Origin: a virus | Virus record (IMG/VR): IMGVR_UViG_3300038659_000297 | Span: 1-50,070 of that record | Direction: 5' to 3' (one strand) | Length of the DNA stretch: 50,070 nucleotides | Part shown: positions 24,733 to 32,778 of the stretch, piece by piece | How the letters are laid out: each line of letters begins with the position of its first letter | Position numbering within the stretch: position 1 is the stretch's first letter | The notes under the pieces: model-generated | Database searches by the model: none | Seen by the model: the letters and a program-made list of their open reading frames with translations, nothing else | What the model was told of the DNA's origin: nothing | Made by a program: the position numbers and the translations under genes

Positions 24733-25180
24733 AATTTTTTATAACATAGAGAGAGAACGTATTAAAAAAGAAAATCGTAAGCTTGATAAAATCTACGAAG
24801 AAACTTGTGATGCAATAAATACAAAAATGGATGAAGTATTGCAATGTCTAGTAAAAAAAAACTCAATACTAAATTTCAAAAGCCTAAAAGAAATTCCGTT
24901 AAGAGAAATGTATAAACTAAAAGAAGGGGTTCGTATTTTTAAAATTGAAAATACTAAAAACAGTCTGGTTTTTGAAACTTATATGGAACCAAGCACTTGT
25001 CTTAGTTTACACTCTCACGATTGCTACGAAATTATTCAAATTATTTATGGTCACCTTAAAGATAACGTAAAACCTAAACATACATATGAAGCTGGAGATC
25101 GATTAATATATGATCGTTTAGAAAAGCATGAGCCTAAGACTGATGTTCAAAGTAAATATTTAATTACTTTCATAAAATAA
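24722..25180 (+). CDS. Cupin-domain protein with coiled-coil N-terminus
   Basis: This 152-residue protein has a charged helical N-terminal part (~1-45) and a C-terminal cupin beta barrel. Cupin motif 1 is intact: His97-x-His99-x3-Glu103-x6-Gly110. A later His136 in the second motif completes a metal site. Cupins bind a metal and may act as isomerases, dioxygenases, lyases or ligand sensors; the substrate cannot be inferred. No catalytic cupin subclass is evident. It sits between a holin-like protein and the amidase endolysin, an unusual place for a small-molecule enzyme. It may modify envelope sugars or control lysis. The 11-base overlap with the upstream gene suggests coupling. Confidence 0.8.
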   Translation: MEDKIFYNIERERIKKENRKLDKIYEETCDAINTKMDEVLQCLVKKNSILNFKSLKEIPLREMYKLKEGVRIFKIENTKNSLVFETYMEPSTCLSLHSHDCYEIIQIIYGHLKDNVKPKHTYEAGDRLIYDRLEKHEPKTDVQSKYLITFIK

Positions 25181-25189
25181 TTTTAAGTT

Positions 25190-25759
25190 ATGCCTAGACC
25201 AGAAAAAACTAAAGGAGTTGTAATTCATTGTTCTGCTGGATATAGTAGCATAGAAGCCATAGAAAAATACTGGTGGGATGTCTTAGGTTGGAGAAATAGT
25301 AAAGGTTATCATGCTATTGTAGATTTAAATGATGATATCTGGTATTTAGTAAAACCTACTGTAAGAACCGGAGGCTATTCCAAAACACCAAGCAAATCAA
25401 CCTATAGGTTTATCACCAATGGCGTACTCGGCTTTAATGACGAGTATATCCATATTTCTTATGTAGGTGGTGTTGAAAAAGACAATTACAAAATTGCCAA
25501 AGACACTAGAACACCAGGTCAAAAATTAAAGCTTCAACATCTTATTAGCGATTCAATGCTCTGGCTTAAAAGCCAAGAGCAAAACACTAAAATAGATTTT
25601 TGGGTTGGTGGCCATAGAGATTTTTCTGATGATAAAAATAATAATGGCGAAATTGATACTTGGGAACGCACAAAACAATGTCCTAGTTTTGAAGCCATGC
25701 AAGAATATTTAGATTATACTTCAATCGATAGAAAATTGAAATTACCCAATGACTTATGA
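25190..25759 (+). CDS. Endolysin, N-acetylmuramoyl-L-alanine amidase (Amidase_2 type)
   Basis: This 189-residue protein cleaves the bond between N-acetylmuramic acid and L-alanine in peptidoglycan to lyse the host. T7-lysozyme-type zinc ligands are visible at His13 (VVIHCSAG), His142 (GGHRDFS) and Cys164 (KQCPSF), with Lys162 near the active site and Tyr40-His41 in GYHAIVDL. Residues 148-156 read D-x-N-x-N-G-x-I-D, an EF-hand-like loop found in several Bacteroidetes phage amidases. No signal peptide is present, so a holin is needed for access to the wall. The stop codon overlaps the next gene by four bases. Confidence 0.93.
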   Translation: MPRPEKTKGVVIHCSAGYSSIEAIEKYWWDVLGWRNSKGYHAIVDLNDDIWYLVKPTVRTGGYSKTPSKSTYRFITNGVLGFNDEYIHISYVGGVEKDNYKIAKDTRTPGQKLKLQHLISDSMLWLKSQEQNTKIDFWVGGHRDFSDDKNNNGEIDTWERTKQCPSFEAMQEYLDYTSIDRKLKLPNDL

Positions 25760-26466
25760 AAAAAATAATCAAGTACATCGAAAAAAGGCTACAAGGTAAA
25801 ACCACTTTAATTTTATCTGTAGCCTTACTTGTTTTTTCATGTTTATTCATGTATCAATGCACAGAAACTAAAAGACTAAAAAAGCATGCAGAAAATACTG
25901 CCACGTTTTTAAATTCAGAAATATCTTATTACAAAAACAAATTAGGGCAAGAAGTAGCACAGAAAGAAGCTCTCTTTGGTCAAAAAGAATCTTTGGACGT
26001 ATTGCTTTCAAAACAAATAGACTCCACTCAGCAGCTTAAAAAACTTGTTAAACAATACAAAGAAGTAAAAGCTGCGGGAAACATTATTCAAGTTACTAGA
26101 ATAGATACTGTAAAAGTTGAATATGATAATCCAATAGAATTTGAATTTTCAAAAAACTGGTCAGTTAATGATAAGTATTATTTTATAGCCGGAAGATCAA
26201 CAAATACATTTACAAGTGTAGATACTCTTCAGCTTGATAACACTATTAGTTTTGCTATTGGTAAAAAGAAAACTGGATTTTGGAACACTACGTTTCAAGC
26301 TGAGGTTGTAAATAGCAATCCATTTGTTAAAACTACTGGATTAGATACTTACAGTTACATTGAAAAGAAAAAAAGATTTGGCATTGGTCCTTACATTGGA
26401 ATTGACTTTTTAACTTTACAACCAGCACTTGGTCTGAGCCTTAGTTTTGATTTGATTCAATTTTAA
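25756..26466 (+). CDS. Spanin-like envelope protein (inner TM, coiled coil, C-terminal beta)
   Basis: A 236-residue protein coupled by ATGA to the endolysin gene. It has a basic N-terminus, one hydrophobic segment at about 17-35 (TLILSVALLVFSCLFMYQC), then a coiled-coil stretch (~38-95, including HAENTATFLNSEISYYKNK). The C-terminal domain is beta-rich and ends in LGLSLSFDLIQF, with the terminal aromatic residue typical of outer-membrane beta proteins. The layout suggests a single protein spanning from inner to outer membrane, that is, a spanin acting in the final lysis step. The hydrophobic segment could alternatively be a lipoprotein or signal-anchor sequence. Function is inferred from topology and position. 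Confidence 0.7.
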   Translation: MKKIIKYIEKRLQGKTTLILSVALLVFSCLFMYQCTETKRLKKHAENTATFLNSEISYYKNKLGQEVAQKEALFGQKESLDVLLSKQIDSTQQLKKLVKQYKEVKAAGNIIQVTRIDTVKVEYDNPIEFEFSKNWSVNDKYYFIAGRSTNTFTSVDTLQLDNTISFAIGKKKTGFWNTTFQAEVVNSNPFVKTTGLDTYSYIEKKKRFGIGPYIGIDFLTLQPALGLSLSFDLIQF

Positions 26467-26501
26467 ATATTAACTTGTGCCAATAAAATATTTTTACTAC
26501 A

Positions 26502-27497
26502 ATGGCAATAACCGATTTTCAAATTGTAAGATTACCTAGAAACGTTATTTGTAAAATAAGAGATTCTGAAATTACTAACGGATCTACTTACGATATTTCA
26601 GACGAAGCAGATCTTAACTTTAAAAGATTTCCAGAATTAGAAGGTTATTACCTCAACAAAAAATTAAAATTTAGAACTTACGATAGCAGTGTTCAAAAAT
26701 ATAGTAATGAAGCTGAAATCAATCTAGTCTGGGAAGCTAACTCTTCTGTTTTGCCATCTTCTGAAAACAATACTCATCTTCTCCAATATGGAAATGCTAT
26801 TAAGCTTTTAGATCATTTACCAATAAACTCAGCTACTGAGTTTATTGAAATAACAGAAGTTACAGAAGGAGTCATTGTGCCTTATGTTTTTTTAGAAGAA
26901 AATAGAGAAGTTGTACCTGGTGAAAGATTTAGTCCAGAAGATTTATTTTATTCTTTTTTTCAAATTTCAGAAGTAAGAAATAGATATCCTTATTTTGTTT
27001 TAAAATATAAAGTAGGAAGAAACAATGTATTGCAACCAGAAGAATACACGCTTACATTAAATGCTGAACTTCCTTTGCAAATTAATTTATTATTTCAAAC
27101 TGTTTCAGGACCTGAATTAGGAATTGTAGAAATAGGAAATAATACAATGGTTTTTAGTGAAGTTTCTCACTTTGAAGTAGCTGGAGGTATGCCTAATGGA
27201 ACTGTTCAGTTAACTTTTGATTTTGCAAATCTTTTAGATTCTGTTCCTGAAATAGACGACGTTAAACGCGTTATTATAACTGGTAATAATCAATCTTACA
27301 ATGCAACTTCTGGAAGTTTACTTTACCCATTAACTTTTGATTTAGATTCAAGTGGTCAACTTAATTTTACAACTACGTTCATAAAAGATGCAGATGAATT
27401 TAGTCTTTCAGAAAGTTTTGAAATATTTATATCTGAAATTAACGGAGAAGCACAAGGTCCATTATTCATAACATTAACAGTACTAAGCGAACTATAA
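26502..27497 (+). CDS. Beta-rich tail protein preceding the tail hub
   Basis: A 331-residue protein dominated by beta segments with an Ig-like or fibronectin-like flavour, for example YTLTLNAELPLQINLLFQTV and EVAGGMPNGTVQLTFDFANL. No catalytic motif or signal peptide is evident. Its stop overlaps the start of the 1537-residue hub candidate by one base (TAATG), suggesting stoichiometric assembly. It may be a tail collar, adaptor or chaperone for the hub. Confidence 0.68.
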   Translation: MAITDFQIVRLPRNVICKIRDSEITNGSTYDISDEADLNFKRFPELEGYYLNKKLKFRTYDSSVQKYSNEAEINLVWEANSSVLPSSENNTHLLQYGNAIKLLDHLPINSATEFIEITEVTEGVIVPYVFLEENREVVPGERFSPEDLFYSFFQISEVRNRYPYFVLKYKVGRNNVLQPEEYTLTLNAELPLQINLLFQTVSGPELGIVEIGNNTMVFSEVSHFEVAGGMPNGTVQLTFDFANLLDSVPEIDDVKRVIITGNNQSYNATSGSLLYPLTFDLDSSGQLNFTTTFIKDADEFSLSESFEIFISEINGEAQGPLFITLTVLSEL

Positions 27498-30400
27498 TGA
27501 TAAATTTTTCAACAGTTAATACTTTTGAAGGAGGTAATTCAAAAGACCTTAGCCAAAACATCGAAAAGAAAAACACTTTTGAAAAAGGCCTTAATGGAAG
27601 AATTTACTCTAAAGATGGAGTTTTTTCTTTTACAGCAATTTCTGGAAGTAAACTTGTTTATGAAAATTCTCAAATAATAAAATATTTAGGGCATCATTCT
27701 TTTAGGGATGAAGCTATTGTTTTTGCTAAATGTCTAATACCTACTGGTGAAAGTCAAGGCACAGAAGAAACAGTTACTGAAATACAAATACAAACAGATG
27801 ATTTTATATTAAAGGGTTTATCAGAAACTGATACTGTAATTACAAATAGCCAAAGTTTTATTTCAGCAAACACTGAAATAATTGAAACTACTTATACTAT
27901 TGTTGTTCCTTTAGCTGATGAAGATGATTTTGAACTTCCATATTCAGAAACTGAATCTACACAAGAAGAAATAGATTTTGGTGAATATTACAATGAGCGA
28001 TTTAATGTTGCTAATTATAAAATATGTAACATAAACGAAAACGCAATACCTCTAAACAATCAAGAATATTACGACACAATAATTAGTTTTAAGCTTAATA
28101 GCGAAGGTAATCTTACAAGTGAGACACTTTGGACAGGATTACAAAACTGGCCATTAAACGGAAAAATAACAGCAGAAGGCGTTGAAGAAAACGAGTTTTT
28201 TAAACGTGTATATTACTCTGATGCTATAAATAATAGACGAGTAATGAACCGTAAAGATGTAGCTTTATTTACTCGTAAAGCAAAAGAGTTTGATCAAATC
28301 CTTGATAATGTACTTTTACAACCTCGATTAAAAATAATTGAAGACGGTGGCCAATTAAATTCAATGAGAGTATTGTACTTGTATCGAATCATATCTGAAC
28401 AAGGACAAATTTCTGAATTTTCTCCATTTTCTGAATTTGCAGATATTTTAGTAGAAAATGAAGCTATTGGTTATAGAGGTGGTGACGTAAGTGAAATAAC
28501 TACTAAAGTTTCAAAAATTGAAATTGATTTAATAAATCCAGAGCCATCTTCTCAAATTGAATGTATTGCTTTAGAGTTTGAATCTCAAGGACCGCCAACT
28601 TCAATAAAAAATTTAGGAATAAAACAAGCTAGAGCAATTACAGAATTTTCTCATTTTGGTAATGAAACAGAATTTATTGATGATATTACAATTGCTGATA
28701 TTTTAGAATTTAAAAACACTTGGAAATATTGCAACGATTTTACATCTAAAAAAAACAAACTTATTGCTGCAGGATTAAGAAACAATCCTTTACCTACAGA
28801 AATACAGAATCTTGAATATTTAATGCCATTACACTCCTGGAATGAAGGCAGTAATACGTTTAATTCTTTAATGAATCCTGAGCCATGGAATTACAGATGG
28901 ATTGATCCTACTAATACAGAAAAATTAATTTATATCAAACAAAAGAAATATGAGAACATATCTTCTTTTGGGCCTTGTTTAATAACTTTTGAAAATAGAG
29001 AAAATGGCAATTTTATTGAAAAAGAATTTCCTAATCTAGATTTAGAAAATTATACAGATATACTTGCAGATATAAGAGATTGGTTGCTCGATCAGTATTT
29101 TAATAATTCTGAGTTTTTAAGTTTATTTCCTAATCTTAAAATAAAAAACAATGGTGGCCAATTACTAATGACTCCAATAAACGAAGAAATTGTAACTGAT
29201 TTTGCAGATTATGTTTTGAAATCAAACAACAATCAGTTTATCGAAAATTTTAAAAGCGATATTGAGTTTAATGATTTAAACCTTAATAGCAGCAAGTTTA
29301 TTCATGGCGCTCAATCTGCTGGTTTTAATCAAGGTAATGGTGTTAGAGTTACTTACAAAGAATTTAAAGAGCCTCTGCTAAAAAAAGCAACTAAAATATA
29401 TGATGGTTCAGATAAACTTTTAAATTATAATACTCCTTCCGGAGAAAAATATTGCATGAAAGGAGAAATTTATCGATTAGCTTTTCAAGCTTATGATCTT
29501 GCCTCTAGCAGATATTTTTCTATTCCTTTAGGAGATGTAATGGTTCCTGAATTATATGATACAATTACTTATATTAATAATTTAGGAAACCCGGTAATTG
29601 AATCTAAAGAATACGTCAATCAATCAATTGATAATAATCAACTTTATGGTCACGGTATTAAAATGCAAATAGAAGTACGTCTAAGCTGCGAAATGCAAAA
29701 GTTGATATCTATGTATCAAATACTTTATGTTGAGCGTACAGAAGAAAACAGAACCATATTGTGCCAAGGAATAGCTGCTCCGCTTACAAGAGTTCAGTAT
29801 AATAACAGTGATCAGTTTAAAATGGACGATCGAATTCAAAATAAATGGAATTTACCTTATTACGGTGGTCCTGTTTATGATGATAGAGGTATAGCTCAAT
29901 ATGATCAAAATGGAGAAGATTTTGATTACGAAGGAGTTGATAGTGATAAAAGAATTATAACCAGCAGAAGGTTAATGTACTTTGATTCTCCAGATTTATA
30001 TTTTAATAAAATTTCTGACAATTTTGTAAAGAGCTCAAAACTCCAAGTTTTAGCTCGACTCAATACAGATCACACTCCCGGCTGTATAATGGAATACGGA
30101 GAAACTATTGATGGCATTCCATATAAAGTAGAACAATATCCTAAGTTTTCTAGAAAAATAAAAGAAAACCAATTAATAGGTAATCTTAATTTAGAAGGTT
30201 TACCAAGAAGAGCAAGAGAAAATAGTAGAGATGGAACTTTTGAAAGTTATTTTATAAACGTTTCTGTATTTTCTAATTATACAAAAAAAACTGTAAGAGA
30301 ATTAAGCATAGAAGAATCAAGAACTTTATCAAGAGGTGAAGTTATATCTGGTAATGCTTTTAATCTTGCTCACGATGTTTCAAACAATGCATTGGTAATG

Positions 30401-32110
30401 CCTGTAATGCCATGGTATTACGGAGCATATCAACGTAATTGGAATACTGGTGATAAAAAAAATATGTTTGGTAAAGTATGTACAGTTTCTCCTGGTTATG
30501 CTACTACTATAATTAAAACAAAAGAAGATTTATTTACTGATAGTTTTATTGGTTCTAATGTTCATAAAGTACATTCTCAATTAAGAAGAGGAGGAAGCGA
30601 ATATAAAGTAAGTGATAGTTACCCGCTTATTAATTTGTACAGAAATAATAGACAGTCAGTTTACGGTGGCCGAACAGAACAAGCTTACAGTCGTAACACT
30701 TATATTCCGTTAAGTAAAACAATTCCAGTTTCTAAAGGAACTGGAGTGCAATCATTTTTATGTGGTGCTGACACTTACATGACTTTAAACATTCGAACTA
30801 AAAATGATGGCAGTGATAGCAATAAAATTGAAGACGTAACTTTTGATAACAGAAACACTGGTGGTGATACCGGAGATATTAGTGTATGGAAACGTAATGG
30901 AGCTTGGAATTATGTAAATGTACTTGAAACTCAATTAGAGCCTAAAATGATGTATGGTTACAATTTTTATAGAAAAGAAGGTAATCATGAGTTTGAAATT
31001 CCAAGACCAGAAATAATAAACGGAGCTTATTTAAACATCAACAACCTTAAACAATTTATTCCTAAACCATTTCAATTTAAAGATGATCCGGACATGGGAA
31101 ATGTTGTTGCTGTTTCTAATGTAAAACTAGCTGGTGAAAGTTATGATTCCTGGTCATTGTTTAAGCCTAACAATTTTTACGCAGAACTTGAAAAAAACAA
31201 AGGGGATGTTTCAAATATTATCAGACATAAAGAAGAGATATATGCCATACAAGAAGATCAAATCTCTCAGTTATATATTGGCACCGATAGAATCATAAAC
31301 GATGATCAAGGCAACCCTATCAATCTTAAACAAGGTTCCGGAACAGTAGTTGAAGGACATAAGGTTTTAAATAACTACGGAACTGCAATACGTCGTTCAG
31401 TAGTCAATAGTGAATTTGGTTTTACTTTCTTTGACGAAAAGCATGTTGAGTTTGTAAAAATGGGCAAACCATTACTTGCTCAAAAGCTTTTACATCTTGA
31501 TTTATGGGATAAAGTCAAAACTGATCCTATTATAGATGCAGAAGGATATTACGATCATCAGTACAAAGAAACTTGTATTCGAATTAGAACTAAAAGCGGA
31601 ATGGCCATGGTTATTTCTTATAATGAAATGCTAGGTGTTTTTAATGGAGAATATGAATACAATAATGATCACTACATTTCCTTTGACAAAAAAACGTATG
31701 CTCCAGTTAAAGGACAAAGTAATCTATTGCATCAATTAAACGAAGGACCTGTTTTAAATTTATTTGATGATAAAAAATTACTTAAAACTAGAGTACTTGT
31801 CAATTCTGAAATTGACAAGGTTCTTCAGTATAAACAAACAGGACTTATAACTTCAATGAAATATCCAATCAAAGAAGTATTATACAAAACAAGTCTTGGC
31901 CAAACAAGAATAGTAAAAGGAGATCATCCTTGGTATAAAATAAGAGAAGGGAATCATTCTATTCCTGCAAAGAACGAATTTCTTAAAACCTCAGAGCTTG
32001 CTGATCTTAGAGGAAATTGGATATCTATAGAAATAACAGCTGAAAGCATTAATAACGCAAAAGTTGATATCTTAGCAGTTATTAACAGTTTACGCCAAAG
32101 CCATCAATAA
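27497..32110 (+). CDS. Large tail hub / muzzle (nozzle-type) protein candidate
   Basis: At 1537 residues, this protein has the size and location of the tail muzzle (stabilisation protein) of crAss-like podoviruses, which forms the distal tail tube. The N-terminal pattern FEGGNSKDLSQNIEKKNTF, then NGRIYSKDGVFSFTAISGSK, resembles tail proteins that open with a gene-product list fold. The central YLYRIISEQGQISEFSPF is like the beta-propeller wording of P22-type tail nozzle proteins. The C-terminal third includes IIRHKEEIYAIQEDQISQLY and YNEMLGVFNGEYEY, compatible with propeller blades. It is followed by the small glycine-zipper protein and the cargo genes. The assignment is by order, length and motifs, not by alignment. 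Confidence 0.75.
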   Translation: MINFSTVNTFEGGNSKDLSQNIEKKNTFEKGLNGRIYSKDGVFSFTAISGSKLVYENSQIIKYLGHHSFRDEAIVFAKCLIPTGESQGTEETVTEIQIQTDDFILKGLSETDTVITNSQSFISANTEIIETTYTIVVPLADEDDFELPYSETESTQEEIDFGEYYNERFNVANYKICNINENAIPLNNQEYYDTIISFKLNSEGNLTSETLWTGLQNWPLNGKITAEGVEENEFFKRVYYSDAINNRRVMNRKDVALFTRKAKEFDQILDNVLLQPRLKIIEDGGQLNSMRVLYLYRIISEQGQISEFSPFSEFADILVENEAIGYRGGDVSEITTKVSKIEIDLINPEPSSQIECIALEFESQGPPTSIKNLGIKQARAITEFSHFGNETEFIDDITIADILEFKNTWKYCNDFTSKKNKLIAAGLRNNPLPTEIQNLEYLMPLHSWNEGSNTFNSLMNPEPWNYRWIDPTNTEKLIYIKQKKYENISSFGPCLITFENRENGNFIEKEFPNLDLENYTDILADIRDWLLDQYFNNSEFLSLFPNLKIKNNGGQLLMTPINEEIVTDFADYVLKSNNNQFIENFKSDIEFNDLNLNSSKFIHGAQSAGFNQGNGVRVTYKEFKEPLLKKATKIYDGSDKLLNYNTPSGEKYCMKGEIYRLAFQAYDLASSRYFSIPLGDVMVPELYDTITYINNLGNPVIESKEYVNQSIDNNQLYGHGIKMQIEVRLSCEMQKLISMYQILYVERTEENRTILCQGIAAPLTRVQYNNSDQFKMDDRIQNKWNLPYYGGPVYDDRGIAQYDQNGEDFDYEGVDSDKRIITSRRLMYFDSPDLYFNKISDNFVKSSKLQVLARLNTDHTPGCIMEYGETIDGIPYKVEQYPKFSRKIKENQLIGNLNLEGLPRRARENSRDGTFESYFINVSVFSNYTKKTVRELSIEESRTLSRGEVISGNAFNLAHDVSNNALVMPVMPWYYGAYQRNWNTGDKKNMFGKVCTVSPGYATTIIKTKEDLFTDSFIGSNVHKVHSQLRRGGSEYKVSDSYPLINLYRNNRQSVYGGRTEQAYSRNTYIPLSKTIPVSKGTGVQSFLCGADTYMTLNIRTKNDGSDSNKIEDVTFDNRNTGGDTGDISVWKRNGAWNYVNVLETQLEPKMMYGYNFYRKEGNHEFEIPRPEIINGAYLNINNLKQFIPKPFQFKDDPDMGNVVAVSNVKLAGESYDSWSLFKPNNFYAELEKNKGDVSNIIRHKEEIYAIQEDQISQLYIGTDRIINDDQGNPINLKQGSGTVVEGHKVLNNYGTAIRRSVVNSEFGFTFFDEKHVEFVKMGKPLLAQKLLHLDLWDKVKTDPIIDAEGYYDHQYKETCIRIRTKSGMAMVISYNEMLGVFNGEYEYNNDHYISFDKKTYAPVKGQSNLLHQLNEGPVLNLFDDKKLLKTRVLVNSEIDKVLQYKQTGLITSMKYPIKEVLYKTSLGQTRIVKGDHPWYKIREGNHSIPAKNEFLKTSELADLRGNWISIEITAESINNAKVDILAVINSLRQSHQ

Positions 32111-32118
32111 TATAAATC

Positions 32119-32769
32119 ATGAATGCATTATTAGACGATTACCTAAGCAGATTTGGAAATGAAGAGCAACAAGCGTATGCTAAAAATCCTAAAGTAAAAA
32201 CTGTAAACACACTTACACCAGAGACAGATGTTATTGCAACTTCTAAAAGCGCAGAAGGTCTTTTGCAAGATTCTGCTAGCAAAGCATCAGAAGGTCTTGC
32301 TGTAGATGCTGATATTCCAAAAGCTTCAGGTGGCATGTCTGGTGCTGGTATTGCTGGTAAAGCCCAAGGACTTATAGAAGCGGTTCCTGAAACAATGGCT
32401 ATTGTAGATAACTTTAGTGGAGGACAATTTGATACTTCAGCAGAAGGCCCTGGCGTTGGCAAAAGAGATGGAGCAGTATTGGAAGGAGCTTCTCAAGGAG
32501 CAAGTGCCGGAGGTAAAATAGGTTCAATTGCTGGTCCTAAAGGTGAAATAATAGGTACTGCAGTTGGAGCAGTTGCCGGAACAGTAAGTTCATGGGTAGG
32601 ACACGACAAAGCAAAAAAAGAATATAAAGAAAACCGTAGAAAGTTTAATAAAAATGAATCTGCAGTAGAAGGCGCAGAAAACGCTGAAGCTTATGCAATG
32701 TCTGAAGGACTTGCTTCTGTAGAAAACCTTAAAGCTTTACGACAAAAACAATTAGGATTAACTTCATAA
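32119..32769 (+). CDS. Glycine-zipper internal virion protein
   Basis: This 216-residue protein is Ala/Gly/Ser-rich. Residues ~130-175 form a glycine-zipper-like hydrophobic stretch (GGKIGSIAGPKGEIIGTAVG then AVAGTVSSWVG), followed by a charged helix. Such segments insert into membranes in ejected proteins of short-tailed phages. It lies between the tail hub and the two large cargo proteins, supporting a role as a small ejection protein that helps form a trans-envelope channel. Confidence 0.7.
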   Translation: MNALLDDYLSRFGNEEQQAYAKNPKVKTVNTLTPETDVIATSKSAEGLLQDSASKASEGLAVDADIPKASGGMSGAGIAGKAQGLIEAVPETMAIVDNFSGGQFDTSAEGPGVGKRDGAVLEGASQGASAGGKIGSIAGPKGEIIGTAVGAVAGTVSSWVGHDKAKKEYKENRRKFNKNESAVEGAENAEAYAMSEGLASVENLKALRQKQLGLTS

Positions 32770-32778
32770 ATAAATATC

